NCBI RefSeq assembly: GCF_001641755.2
Contig: NZ_LRFG02000003.1
Location: forward strand, 186,001 to 250,000
DNA from: Microbulbifer flavimaris
Lineage (GTDB): Bacteria; Pseudomonadota; Gammaproteobacteria; Pseudomonadales; Cellvibrionaceae
Length of the DNA stretch: 64,000 nucleotides
Direction of reading: 5' to 3'
Shown: piece by piece, positions 50,474 through 58,640 of the stretch
Position numbering within the stretch: position 1 is the stretch's first letter
Layout of the letters: each line of letters starts with the position of its first letter
Made by a program: the position numbers and the translations under genes
Notes under the pieces: generated by a model
Databases searched by the model: none
What the model was told of the DNA's origin: nothing
The model's input: only the letters and a program-made list of their open reading frames with translations

Positions 50474-50872
50474 GCTTTTTCGGAGTGCAAATATTTCATC
50501 TAGCACGGCCTCTCCTTTCTTTGTTGGAGTTAGCTCATATTGCCATTTATTGTCTCTTGAAAATGAGCTTCTCCAACTCCATGGATCATTAATGAAAAAT
50601 TCCAAATCATCATTGGTTAACACCTTTACAGATTCAACCGAGTATGGCTCATTTGAGCTGCAAGCAATTTCGCATAGTGAAACCAGCCCCTTAGACACCA
50701 GTGAATTTACGATGCCAATTGCCACCTCATATTTCTCCATGAGCCTTTTCTCAGGGGCATCAGAATGAATCTCAGATATTAACTCGGGTAGAGTTTTACT
50801 AAAATCGGTCAACTCAACTAATAGCCATTTCTCATTGTCTGACAAGTTGATGGCTAAATTCTCCTTGGGCAA
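50468..50872 (-). CDS. Cassette gene: unrecognised 134-residue protein
   Basis: The frame opens with TTG at 50872, inside the attC6 R' core, and ends with TAA in the attC5 R'' core. AAGGAG lies 3-5 codons into it, so the true start may be the TTG at codon 10. The C-terminus WQYELTPTKKGEAVLDEIF resembles the last strand and helix of a winged-helix domain, a weak visual match. Function unknown. Confidence 0.55.
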   Translation of the reverse strand: MPKENLAINLSDNEKWLLVELTDFSKTLPELISEIHSDAPEKRLMEKYEVAIGIVNSLVSKGLVSLCEIACSSNEPYSVESVKVLTNDDLEFFINDPWSWRSSFSRDNKWQYELTPTKKGEAVLDEIFALRKSN

Positions 50873-50989
50873 CTAACGCCCAGCGCAGGCGCAGCCAGCG
50901 CGGAGCGCTTTTTGTGTTAATGTTTGAGCGCAGCGAGTAACACAAAAGGTGCGTAGCGTTGGCTGTCGCTCTGCCGCTGATTGTTATGC
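50871..50989 (-). repeat. attC site 6 (119 bp, proximal)
   Basis: R'' is GCATAAC (50983-50989) and R' is GTTAGTT (50871-50877). Arms pair through CAGCCAACGC/GCGCTGGCTG-like and AACACAAAA segments, with CTCGCTGCGCTC at the tip. Confidence 0.9.
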
Positions 50990-51351
50990 TAGCGGACCTC
51001 GAAAATGTATAGTTTCTTGGGTTTGCCTTCAATTGGGACCCAAACCTCTTTGATGCCTTTAAAGTCCAAGACCAGATCGGCTTCCTCCAAGATGCTTTGG
51101 CCTTGGACGAGACCATCCCAGTACACCCCGCCACAAGTCCAGTAAACTGGAGCCTCTTTTTCAGGGATGGTTACCATTAACTCGCCACTTTCTGGCCTGG
51201 TGATACTTAGCTCATGCTCTTTGAATGCGGCGGCAGAAATGAAATTTTTCCCTTCAATAGTCATGATTTCAGGAAGTTCTATATCTCTCACTTCTTGCGA
51301 CGCACAGCCACTAATAAAGATTAAAAATATTGCGAGAAATATGCGATTCAT
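50989..51351 (-). CDS. Cassette gene: small lipoprotein
   Basis: A 120-residue putative lipoprotein (MNRIFLAIFLIFISGC, lipobox cysteine 16). It is the first (proximal) cassette gene. I chose ATG 51351 because AGGAAT precedes it and the signal peptide begins there; the 39 residues upstream in frame run through the cassette junction. The TAG stop touches the attC6 R'' core. Function unknown. Confidence 0.7.
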   Translation of the reverse strand: MNRIFLAIFLIFISGCASQEVRDIELPEIMTIEGKNFISAAAFKEHELSITRPESGELMVTIPEKEAPVYWTCGGVYWDGLVQGQSILEEADLVLDFKGIKEVWVPIEGKPKKLYIFEVR

Positions 51352-51366
51352 TTTATTCCTACTTGA

Positions 51367-51388
51367 GCATAACAGTTTATTCTTATGC
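51367..51388 (-). repeat. Lone integron core-like site at the array edge
   Basis: GTTATGC (minus, 51367-51373) matches an attC R' core. It is preceded by GCATAA in inverted orientation ten bases away, so the pair resembles the L/R core of an attI or a secondary integration site. No attC hairpin lies upstream. Confidence 0.55.
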
Positions 51389-51464
51389 GTGGTCATATCT
51401 GACCACGTCCCCATATCCAGCCAAGAGCACCCATATATGACCACAAGTGGTCCTATCTGGCCAC
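51389..51464. repeat. Four tandem 18-20 bp semi-palindromic units
   Basis: Units start at 51389, 51409, 51427 and 51447. The outer ones read GTGGTCATATCTGACCAC and GTGGTCCTATCTGGCCAC and are near-perfect palindromes. The inner ones are variants with CCCATATCC and CCCATATATGACCAC. The last base touches the stop codon of the 133-residue gene. Confidence 0.75.
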
Positions 51465-51866
51465 TCACAGCTCAATGCTGGTGTCTACATCGATACAGGC
51501 GTCAATCAGCCCTTCAACAATCCGGTGATTGAGACCGAGTGTCGCAGCGGTTTCGCGGGTTGCCACCCAGGCACGGGCTTTCTGGCTCCAGCGCGCTCCG
51601 GCCTGTTTCAGCAGGCGCTGCATGGCGTTTTCTTCTGCGCCAACGGAAAGCGCAACAGGCTCTGCACGCTGGTAGGCCTGTAATGCTGAATGGGAAACGC
51701 CGGGCGCCGGTTTATCCCGCTCGTCCACGATCAGTTCGACCGTCGTGAGCACTTTGCTGCCGCACGGTGAGTTGCGGTACCGAACAGCGCATAGCCGCTT
51801 GCCAAAGCGTCGCTCGAAGCGGCGAGCGCCCTTCTGGCCGGGCCGGATGGTTTTGATCACTTGCAT
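51465..51866 (-). CDS. Orphan 133-residue protein beside tandem repeats
   Basis: A basic N-terminal segment (IKTIRPGQKGARRFERRFG) leads into a beta-rich stretch (LCAVRYRN...TTVELIVDE). A C-terminal part follows, AGARWSQKARAWVATRETAATLGLNHRIV. I have the impression of a recurring small protein found near mobile DNA in proteobacteria, but I cannot name the family. It has no integrase or transposase motif. GGGAGGGG precedes the ATG. Its GC content is like the core genome. Four short repeats follow its stop directly. It may mark an older mobile unit beside the cassette array. Confidence 0.65.
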   Translation of the reverse strand: MQVIKTIRPGQKGARRFERRFGKRLCAVRYRNSPCGSKVLTTVELIVDERDKPAPGVSHSALQAYQRAEPVALSVGAEENAMQRLLKQAGARWSQKARAWVATRETAATLGLNHRIVEGLIDACIDVDTSIEL

Positions 51867-51906
51867 GGTCCCCTCCCTGGGTCAGTGAGTGAATGATGTC
51901 AGGTAG

Positions 51907-53370
51907 TTAGAGCCCCAGCTCACCCCAGATCTCATCGACCTTCTTCACTACATCCGGGTCCCGCTCAATGGGGCGGCCCCATTCTCGGTCGGTTTCTCCC
52001 GGCCATTTGTTGGTAGCGTCAAAGCCGATCTTGGAGCCGAGCCCGGAAACCGGCGAGGCGAAGTCCAGGTAGTCGATGGGAGTGTTTTCCACCATGGTCG
52101 TGTCCCGGGCCGGGTCCATGCGGGTGGTCATCGCCCAGATCACGTCGTTCCAGTCGCGGGTATTCACATCGTCATCGGTGACGATGACGAACTTGGTGTA
52201 CATGAACTGGCGCAGGAAGGACCAGACGCCCATCATCACCCGCTTGGCGTGACCCGGATACTGCTTCCTCATGCTGACCACGGCCAGGCGGTAGGAGCAG
52301 CCCTCCGGCGGCAGGTAAAAATCGACGATCTCGGGGAACTGCTTTTTCAGGATCGGCACAAACACTTCGTTCAACGCCTCGCCGAGCACGGCGGGCTCAT
52401 CCGGCGGCCGCCCGGTATAGGTGCTGTGGTAGATGGGGTCTTTGCGGTGGGTGATCTTTTCCACGGTGAACACCGGGAAGCGGTCCACCTCGTTGTAATA
52501 ACCGGTGTGATCACCGTAGGGACCCTCGTCCGCCATATCGTCCGGGTGAATAAAGCCTTCGAGCACATACTCGGCGCTGGCCGGCACCTGCAAATCGCTG
52601 AGGGTAGCCTCTGCCACTTCAGTCTTGTCACCGCGCAATAGCCCGGCAAAGGCGTATTCGGACAGGGTATCGGGCACCGGCGTCACCGCACCGAGGATGG
52701 TGGCCGGGTCGGCGCCAAGGGCCACGGCTACCGGGTAGGGTTTGCCGGGGTTGCGCTGGCACCATTCGCGGAAATCCAGCGCCCCGCCGCGGTGGGACAG
52801 CCAGCGCATAATCAGGCGGTTTTTGCCAATCAGCTGCATGCGGTAGATACCCAGGTTCTGGCGCTTTTTCTCCGGCCCGCGGGTAATCACCAGCGGCCAG
52901 GTCACCAGCGGCGCGGCGTCTCCGGGCCAGCAGGTCTGGATCGGCAGTTTGTGGAGATCCACCTCGTCACCGGTCAGCTCGACTTGCTGGCACGGCGCCT
53001 TCTTGACGACTTTCGGCCCCATGTTCAGCACCTGCTTGAACACCGGCAGCTTCTCCCAGGCGTCCTTCAGGTTCTCGGGGGGCTGGGGTTCCTTGAGGAA
53101 GGCCAGCAGCTCACCGACTGCGCGCAGTTCCGACACGGATTCCCGGCCCATGCCCAGTGCGACGCGCTCCGGGGTGCCAAAGAGGTTAGCCAGAACCGGG
53201 GTGTCGAAGCCCACGGGGTTTTCGAACAGCAGTGCTGGCCCGCCGGCACGCAGTACGCGGTCGGCGATCTCGGTCATCTCGAGGTTTGGGTCGACGGGGT
53301 GCTGGATGCGCTTCAGCAGGCCGCGTTTTTCCAGCAGCTTGATAAAATCGCGCAGGTCTTTGTATTTCAT
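51907..53370 (-). CDS. ubiD: 4-hydroxy-3-polyprenylbenzoate decarboxylase
   Basis: UbiD removes the carboxyl group from polyprenyl-hydroxybenzoate in ubiquinone synthesis, using prenylated FMN made by UbiX. The 487-residue length matches the E. coli enzyme (about 497). Family landmarks include [46 protein letters not shown] and the C-terminal [17 protein letters not shown] precedes the ATG. It follows the accessory region with normal composition. Confidence 0.96.
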   Translation of the reverse strand: MKYKDLRDFIKLLEKRGLLKRIQHPVDPNLEMTEIADRVLRAGGPALLFENPVGFDTPVLANLFGTPERVALGMGRESVSELRAVGELLAFLKEPQPPENLKDAWEKLPVFKQVLNMGPKVVKKAPCQQVELTGDEVDLHKLPIQTCWPGDAAPLVTWPLVITRGPEKKRQNLGIYRMQLIGKNRLIMRWLSHRGGALDFREWCQRNPGKPYPVAVALGADPATILGAVTPVPDTLSEYAFAGLLRGDKTEVAEATLSDLQVPASAEYVLEGFIHPDDMADEGPYGDHTGYYNEVDRFPVFTVEKITHRKDPIYHSTYTGRPPDEPAVLGEALNEVFVPILKKQFPEIVDFYLPPEGCSYRLAVVSMRKQYPGHAKRVMMGVWSFLRQFMYTKFVIVTDDDVNTRDWNDVIWAMTTRMDPARDTTMVENTPIDYLDFASPVSGLGSKIGFDATNKWPGETDREWGRPIERDPDVVKKVDEIWGELGL

Positions 53371-53477
53371 TTTGCTCCTGACCGCAGAAAAGCGTTCTGC
53401 GCAGTGTAAAGGAGTCAGGACAAAATGGGGAATGGCAGCCCGGCAATGCGGGTTGCGAAAAGAAGGGGGTTTGAGGA

Positions 53478-53501
53478 GACCCGCAGCGGCTGCTGCGGGT
53501 C
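53478..53501 (-). terminator. Hairpin after the RRM gene, possible terminator
   Basis: GACCCGCAGC and GCTGCGGGTC pair perfectly around a four-base loop, 26-50 bases past the RRM stop. The T tract is weak. Confidence 0.45.
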
Positions 53502-53526
53502 ACCGAACGCTTAAGCTGGGCTCAGC

Positions 53527-53796
53527 TTAGAAGCGCGGACGACGCGGACGGTCTTCGCGCGGCTTGGCTTCGTTAACACGAATGTTACGGCCAGACAGCG
53601 GCTGATCATTCATTTCTTCGATCGCCTTGCGAGCTTCATCGTCGTTCGGCATTTCAACGAAACCGAAACCTTTAGAGCGGCCAGTCTCCCGGTCGGTGAT
53701 AACAGTCGCGCGAGAGATTTCTCCGAAGGCAGCAAATGCTTCCTGCAGGTCGTCAGAGGTTACCGCGTAGGCCAGATTTCCAATATAGATATTCAC
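53527..53796 (-). CDS. Small RRM RNA-binding protein
   Basis: An 89-residue single-RRM protein of the glycine-poor bacterial type often called a cold-inducible or RbpA-like RNA-binding protein. RNP2 is IYIGNL (residues 3-8) and RNP1 is KGFGFVEM (42-49). The C-terminus is basic and arginine-rich (REDRPRRPRF). Start is GTG at 53796. A leader of up to 280 bases separates it from rho, which suggests post-transcriptional control. Confidence 0.92.
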   Translation of the reverse strand: MNIYIGNLAYAVTSDDLQEAFAAFGEISRATVITDRETGRSKGFGFVEMPNDDEARKAIEEMNDQPLSGRNIRVNEAKPREDRPRRPRF

Positions 53797-54043
53797 AAAA
53801 AGTTCTCACTAGATATGTGGGCTGTCGTGCAGTCACAAATGGATAACCAGCTCCACCAGATCATCCATCTGAGATTGGCCTGAGGTGTGTCAGTCAGTTT
53901 GCGACTGGCACTGGCCAATTCGGTCGGGCGTCGTTCGTACAGTACACATCCAGCGCCACAATGTGGGACTTTATATGCCTAACGGCTCGCCTTTTCAATC
54001 AGTTTCTGGGCAAATAATCGCCGCTTTCCACCCCTTTCAGAAA

Positions 54044-54066
54044 CAGGGCACCGGTTTGGGTGCCTT
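54044..54066 (-). terminator. Hairpin after rho, weak terminator
   Basis: GGCACC-CAAACC-GGTGCC followed by CTGTTT on the minus strand, 14-36 bases after the rho stop. Confidence 0.4.
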
Positions 54067-54080
54067 ATTCTGATTGGGAA

Positions 54081-55340
54081 TTATTTCCGTTTCATGGACA
54101 GGAAGAACTCGTCGTTGGTCTTGAAGTCCTTCAGGCGGTCGATCAGGAATTCGGTGGCCGCCAGGTCATCCATGTCGTGGAGCAGCTTGCGCAGGATCCA
54201 TACCCGCTGCAGTTCGCCTTCCGGCATCAGCAGCTCCTCGCGGCGGGTGCCGGAGCGACGCACGTTGATGGCCGGGTAGACCCGCTTCTCGGCGATCTTG
54301 CGGTCCAGCTGCAGCTCCATGTTGCCGGTGCCCTTGAACTCCTCGAAGATCACTTCGTCCATCTTCGAACCGGTGTCCACCAGCGCGGTGGCGATGATCG
54401 AGAGGCTGCCGCCCTCCTCAATGTTACGGGCCGCACCGAAGAAGCGCTTCGGGCGCTCCAGCGCGTGGGCATCCACACCACCGGTCAGCACCTTGCCGGA
54501 AGACGGCACGGTGGTGTTGTAGGCGCGGGCCAGGCGGGTGATGGAGTCCAGCAGGATCACCACGTCCTTCTTGTGCTCCACCAGGCGCTTGGCCTTCTCG
54601 ATCACCATCTCGGCCACCTGTACGTGACGGGCCGGCGGCTCGTCGAAGGTGGAGGCGACCACTTCGCCGCGCACGGAGCGCTGCATCTCGGTAACCTCTT
54701 CCGGGCGCTCATCGATCAGCAGCACGATCAGGTGGCATTCCGGGTTGTTGCGGGTAATGGCCTGGGCCATGTTCTGCAACATGATGGTCTTACCGGCCTT
54801 CGGCGGCGCGACGATCAGCCCCCGCTGGCCCTTACCGATGGGCGCGACCAGGTCGATGATGCGGCCGATCAGGTCTTCGGAGGAACCGTTGCCACATTCC
54901 AGCGTCAGGCGGTTGTTGGGGAAAAGCGGGGTGAGGTTTTCGAAGAGAATCTTGTTGCGGGCATTTTCAGGCTTGTCGAAGTTGATCTCGCTGACCTTCA
55001 GCAGTGCGAAGTAGCGTTCGCCCTCTTTCGGCGGGCGGATCTTGCCGGCAATGGAGTCGCCCGTACGCAGGTTGAAGCGGCGGATCTGACTCGGGGAAAC
55101 GTAGATATCATCCGGGCCCGCCAGGTAGGAGGAGTCCGCGGAGCGCAAAAAACCAAAGCCGTCCTGCAGGATCTCCAGTACACCTTCGCCGTAGATGTCC
55201 TCGCCGCTTTTCGCGTGGCGCTTGAGGATATTGAAGATGATGTCCTGCTTGCGCGAGCGGGCCAGGTTCTCAAGGCCCATGCCCTTGGCGATTTCAATCA
55301 GTTCTTCGATCGGTTTGGTTTTTAATTCGGAGAGATTCAT
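54081..55340 (-). CDS. rho: Transcription termination factor Rho
   Basis: Rho is an RNA-dependent hexameric ATPase that ends transcription. The 419-residue protein has the N-terminal [21 protein letters not shown]-binding [22 protein letters not shown], Walker A PPKAGKT, Walker [13 protein letters not shown] and the Q/R loops. ATG 55340 matches E. coli Rho; the open frame extends 33 codons upstream but that part is unlike Rho. It sits downstream of trxA, a common arrangement. The long leader may serve autoregulation. Confidence 0.98.
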   Translation of the reverse strand: MNLSELKTKPIEELIEIAKGMGLENLARSRKQDIIFNILKRHAKSGEDIYGEGVLEILQDGFGFLRSADSSYLAGPDDIYVSPSQIRRFNLRTGDSIAGKIRPPKEGERYFALLKVSEINFDKPENARNKILFENLTPLFPNNRLTLECGNGSSEDLIGRIIDLVAPIGKGQRGLIVAPPKAGKTIMLQNMAQAITRNNPECHLIVLLIDERPEEVTEMQRSVRGEVVASTFDEPPARHVQVAEMVIEKAKRLVEHKKDVVILLDSITRLARAYNTTVPSSGKVLTGGVDAHALERPKRFFGAARNIEEGGSLSIIATALVDTGSKMDEVIFEEFKGTGNMELQLDRKIAEKRVYPAINVRRSGTRREELLMPEGELQRVWILRKLLHDMDDLAATEFLIDRLKDFKTNDEFFLSMKRK

Positions 55341-55719
55341 ACCAATTGCTTTATTGCGGTTTATGTTTGCATTTGGCGCGGACGCGCCGGAATTTTTCGA
55401 GGAGGGGTTTGAAGTTCGAAATTGCTCAATTTTGCCCATGGACAGAGCGCCCTTTCATGCTTGTCCGGATTCGCGATAGCTCAGGGGGAACTCATAAAAC
55501 TGCCTCAACTGGCCGGTCGGCCGCGCAGTTTGGCTCTGGATAAGTTCAACTCGAGGAGTTAACGCGCCGGGGATGGTCTACGACCGTGCGGAGGGGCGAC
55601 TTCGTTCAGCTCGGCCAGGAATCGTACTCGACTCGTCTGAATGGTTTCAGATTATTAGCCAGTATAACGGCAGATCGCCATCCTGCAAGCGAAATTGTCC
55701 CACAGGATGGCGGGGGATT
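55341..55719. other. rho leader / trxA-rho intergenic region
   Basis: No gene is seen. It contains a 10-base inverted repeat (CGCCATCCTG / CAGGATGGCG, 55677-55712) close after the trxA stop, and an untranslated stretch before rho. The inverted repeat lacks a following T run on the minus strand. Confidence 0.5.
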
Positions 55720-56049
55720 TTAGAGCTGGCTGTCGATGAATTCAGTCAGCTGGGCGCGGGACAGGGCGCCGACCTTGGTGCCTTCCACATTGCCGCCCTT
55801 GAACAGCAGCAACGTGGGGATACCGCGCACGTTGTACTTGGCCGGGGATTCCTTGTTGGAATCCACGTCGACCTTGACGATCTTCAGCTTGTCGCCGTAG
55901 TGACCGGCCAGGTCTTCCAGGACCGGAGCGATCATCTTGCAGGGGCCGCACCACTGCGCCCAGAAGTCCACCAGTACCGGGCCGTCAGCCTTGAGGACTT
56001 CGGCCTCGAACTCGGCGTCAGTCACGTTGACGATTGCGTGCTCGCTCAT
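55720..56049 (-). CDS. trxA: Thioredoxin 1
   Basis: TrxA is the general cytoplasmic disulfide reductant. The 109-residue protein has the WCGPCK active site (cysteines 34 and 37), the cis-proline in GIPTLLLF and the usual length. AGGAAA precedes the ATG. The trxA-rho order is conserved in many gammaproteobacteria. Confidence 0.97.
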   Translation of the reverse strand: MSEHAIVNVTDAEFEAEVLKADGPVLVDFWAQWCGPCKMIAPVLEDLAGHYGDKLKIVKVDVDSNKESPAKYNVRGIPTLLLFKGGNVEGTKVGALSRAQLTEFIDSQL

Positions 56050-56199
56050 ATTGTTTTCCTGTTCTCTAGGTTACTTGGTGCGCTCGGCCCGGTGGGCAGA
56101 TCGCCACATGATAAGGACTGCCCCCTGCCTCTCGCAAGGCGCCGGCTGCCCTCTTTATGGGGGCAGCGGCCGGGCTTTCAAGGTTACGGACTCCGCCGG

Positions 56200-57378
56200 C
56201 TAGGGCTGCTCGAGGAACCGCTGCAGTATTTCGTCAAGATAGTCGAAGCCGAAAACCGAGGCGGCTATCCGCTGATCCAGTGGCTCCACAAGCTCCAGTT
56301 GCTGTAACGCCGGCCACTGCCTTGCGAGCGCCGCCAGCGGCAGCCCCGTGTGACGCGTAAATACGTCTGTCGGGACACCCTGGACCAGTCGCAGGGCATT
56401 CATCAGGAACTCGAGAGGCAATTCGTCGCGGGCGATGGGCTCTGCCGGCGGTGCCGACAACGGTCCGCCCTCCCCCGACGCCAGGTAGTGGCGCGGTGTG
56501 CGGGTGCGCCGGGTACGGAGGATCTGCCCCCCATCGGGCAGGGTTACCTTGCCGTGGGCCCCGGCCCCGACTCCCAAGTAGTCACCAAATGACCAGTAGT
56601 TGAGATTGTGGCGCGCCTCCCGCCCGCTCTGTGCATAGGCGGAGACCTCGTACCGCCCGTAGCCGTGGCGGGCCAGGTAATCCCGCCCGGTTCCCTGCAT
56701 GGAGACGATGTGGGCGGGCCCGGGCACCACCGGCGGGGCACTGTAAAAAGCAGTATTGGGCTCAATGGTGAGCTGGTACCAGGAGATGTGCTCCGGCCCC
56801 AGGTCCACCGCCCGCTGCAGGTCTGCCAACGCCTCCTCTTCCGTCTGCTGCGGCAAGCCGTGCATCAGGTCCAGGTTGATATTGTCGAACCCTGCCCGCC
56901 TGGCCATCTCCAGGGCGCCGGCAGCTTCCGGGCCCGAATGAATGCGCCCCAGGTTTTCCAGCTGGTGCCCATCGAAGCTCTGCACACCGATAGACAGTCG
57001 GTTGACCCCGGCGGCGCGATAGCCGGCGAACTTCTGCTGCTCGAAGGTACCCGGGTTGGCCTCGAGGGTAATCTCGATTTCCGGCTCGAAGCCCACCAGT
57101 TCCTCGGCCGCCTGCAGGATTTCGGCAATGGCACCGGCGGAGAACAGGCTGGGGGTACCGCCGCCAAAGAAGATGGAGGTCAGTTTTCGCCCTTGGGCCC
57201 AGGCCTGCTGGCTGTGCAAATCACGCCGCAACTGGGCCACGTACTCCGCCTCCGGAAGAGTTTCACCGGCGGCATGGGAGTTGAAGTCACAATAGGGACA
57301 TTTGCGCACGCACCAGGGGATATGCACATACAAGCTGAGCGGTGGCAGCACCAGGGATGTAGCCTGAGACTCAGCCAA
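56200..57378 (-). CDS. hemW: Heme chaperone HemW (radical SAM)
   Basis: A 392-residue HemN-like radical SAM protein. The HemW subgroup binds and delivers heme and lacks coproporphyrinogen dehydrogenase activity. The cluster motif is CVRKCPYC (C23, C27, C30), with the GGGTPS motif after it. The start is uncertain. TTG 57378 overlaps rdgB by eight bases; GTG 57351 would also suit (family N-terminus near LPPLSLYVHIPWC). It is downstream of and overlapping rdgB, as in Pseudomonas. Confidence 0.92.
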   Translation of the reverse strand: MAESQATSLVLPPLSLYVHIPWCVRKCPYCDFNSHAAGETLPEAEYVAQLRRDLHSQQAWAQGRKLTSIFFGGGTPSLFSAGAIAEILQAAEELVGFEPEIEITLEANPGTFEQQKFAGYRAAGVNRLSIGVQSFDGHQLENLGRIHSGPEAAGALEMARRAGFDNINLDLMHGLPQQTEEEALADLQRAVDLGPEHISWYQLTIEPNTAFYSAPPVVPGPAHIVSMQGTGRDYLARHGYGRYEVSAYAQSGREARHNLNYWSFGDYLGVGAGAHGKVTLPDGGQILRTRRTRTPRHYLASGEGGPLSAPPAEPIARDELPLEFLMNALRLVQGVPTDVFTRHTGLPLAALARQWPALQQLELVEPLDQRIAASVFGFDYLDEILQRFLEQP

Positions 57379-57988
57379 GGGAGGCCCCGCTACCCATGCA
57401 CTCCTGCCACAGCGCCTTGAAACGCTCCACGGCCTGGCCGCGATGGCTGATGCGGTTTTTGACCTCCCGGGGGAGCTGGGCCGATGTCATGCCCTCGGAC
57501 TCGACATAGAACAACGGATCGTAACCAAAGCCGGCCTCACCGGCGGGCTGCTGCAGGATGCGGCCGCGCCACTGGGCGGTGCACACGAGCGGCACCGGGT
57601 CATCCTGGCGGCGCACAAACGCCAGCGCGCAGTGAAAACTGGCCCCCCGGCGTTCCTCCGGGATCTCCGCCAGCGCTTCCAGCAGCTTGCGATTGTTTTC
57701 CGTATCGGTGGCACCGGTGCCGGCGTAACGCGCGGAGTAAATGCCGGGCGCGCCGTGTAATGCATCCACGGCCAGTCCCGAGTCATCCGCCAGTGCCGGC
57801 AGGCCACTCAGCCGACTGGCATGGCGCGCCTTGATCAGGGCGTTCTCGATAAAACTCAGGCCGGTTTCATCCGCGTCCGGGATATCAAAATCCGACTGCG
57901 GCACCACTTCAATCTGCCAGCTGGCAAACAGCTGGGAGAACTCGCGCAATTTGCCGGCATTACCGCTGGCGAGCACAATCTTTTCCAA
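57371..57988 (-). CDS. rdgB: XTP/dITP pyrophosphatase (RdgB/HAM1)
   Basis: A 205-residue enzyme that hydrolyses deaminated purine nucleotides such as dITP and XTP. The family start KIVLASGNAGKLREF is followed by ALADDSGLAVDAL, GIYSARYAG and GFGYDPLF. I chose TTG 57988 because GGGAG lies six bases before it and the next codons match the family. A GTG at 58024 would add 12 unlike residues. It overlaps hemW. Confidence 0.94.
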   Translation of the reverse strand: MEKIVLASGNAGKLREFSQLFASWQIEVVPQSDFDIPDADETGLSFIENALIKARHASRLSGLPALADDSGLAVDALHGAPGIYSARYAGTGATDTENNRKLLEALAEIPEERRGASFHCALAFVRRQDDPVPLVCTAQWRGRILQQPAGEAGFGYDPLFYVESEGMTSAQLPREVKNRISHRGQAVERFKALWQECMGSGASLG

Positions 57989-58028
57989 ACTTTTCTCCCG
58001 ATTCTGGGCGGCCTTCGGACCCACAAAT

Positions 58029-58052
58029 AAAAAAACGAGCGCGGAGCGCTCG
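58029..58052 (-). terminator. Intrinsic terminator of the DUF4426 gene
   Basis: On the minus strand CGAGCGC-TCC-GCGCTCG is followed by TTTTTTTATTT, 31-54 bases after the stop codon. Confidence 0.85.
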
Positions 58053-58082
58053 CTTTTGCCCTGACGATTCCGCTGTCCTGCG

Positions 58083-58535
58083 TTACAGCTTGTCCAGCTG
58101 GCGGCGGAAAGTCAGTTGCTCACTGCGGCCATTCGGCAGCTTGACGTCCACCTTGAAGGTGAGCACTTCCTCGTCCTCGAATCGCAGTGGCGCCAGGTAA
58201 TAGACCGCCTCCCCTTCACGAATCTCCATAAAATCGAGCGTGCGCGACTGCTGGATCAGGTTGGTGGCCGTTCCGCCCACCTCACTGGAAAGACCGTGCT
58301 TGCCAGAATCCTTCTCCACCACCGAGACGTTGACGTAGGCGCGGTCATCGGCGCGCACCAGCTTATACTGCTGGGCGATATCGGGCTTGATAAAGCTGCT
58401 GTTGAACACCGAGTAAATCACCCGGTAATCGCCAAAATCCTCATGGCTCTTGATGATCTTGGCTTCCTGCGCCGCGGCACTGACCGCCCAGAGGAGCAAA
58501 GCGGCTGCGGCCACTACTGCCAGAATGCGTTTCAC
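58083..58535 (-). CDS. DUF4426 periplasmic protein
   Basis: A 150-residue secreted protein with a signal peptide (cleavage near AVSAAAQ, residue 23). The DUF4426 features DYRVIYSVFNSSFIKPDIAQQYKLVRADDRAYVNVSV are clear. Function unknown. AGGAGGTGA is an excellent ribosome site before the GTG start. It follows metW, the same neighbour as in Pseudomonas. Confidence 0.88.
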   Translation of the reverse strand: MKRILAVVAAAALLLWAVSAAAQEAKIIKSHEDFGDYRVIYSVFNSSFIKPDIAQQYKLVRADDRAYVNVSVVEKDSGKHGLSSEVGGTATNLIQQSRTLDFMEIREGEAVYYLAPLRFEDEEVLTFKVDVKLPNGRSEQLTFRRQLDKL

Positions 58536-58640
58536 GGGGTCACCTCCTGTTGTTGTGGATATCCTCGCCTGCGGTCGTTTGGCGGCAAGGCACCATGGCT
58601 ATGCCCGGCCTTGTGGCCGCTGGCGCCATCTCCCTTCAGT

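Larger units (their letters stand above)
48216..51373 (-). mobile_element. Integron cassette array without integrase (CALIN-like)
   Basis: Six attC sites alternate with six small genes, all reading on the minus strand. Each site begins with an RYYYAAC-type core, ends with a GTTRRRY-like core and folds into a long imperfect hairpin. Five share the sequence GTCGCT[T/G]CGCTC at the hairpin tip. The cassette genes are clearly more AT-rich than the flanks. No intI gene is visible within the window. The proximal end (high coordinates) is a lone core site at 51367-51373. This identifies mobile gene cassettes; whether an integrase exists elsewhere in the genome cannot be seen. Confidence 0.9.

Noticed and set aside
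51389-51464. CRISPR array
   Set aside because: Units are palindromic, contiguous without unique spacers, and only four; no cas genes nearby.
47160-51906. Integron integrase or its remnant
   Set aside because: No frame on either strand shows tyrosine-recombinase motifs; the protein at 51465-51866 is not one.
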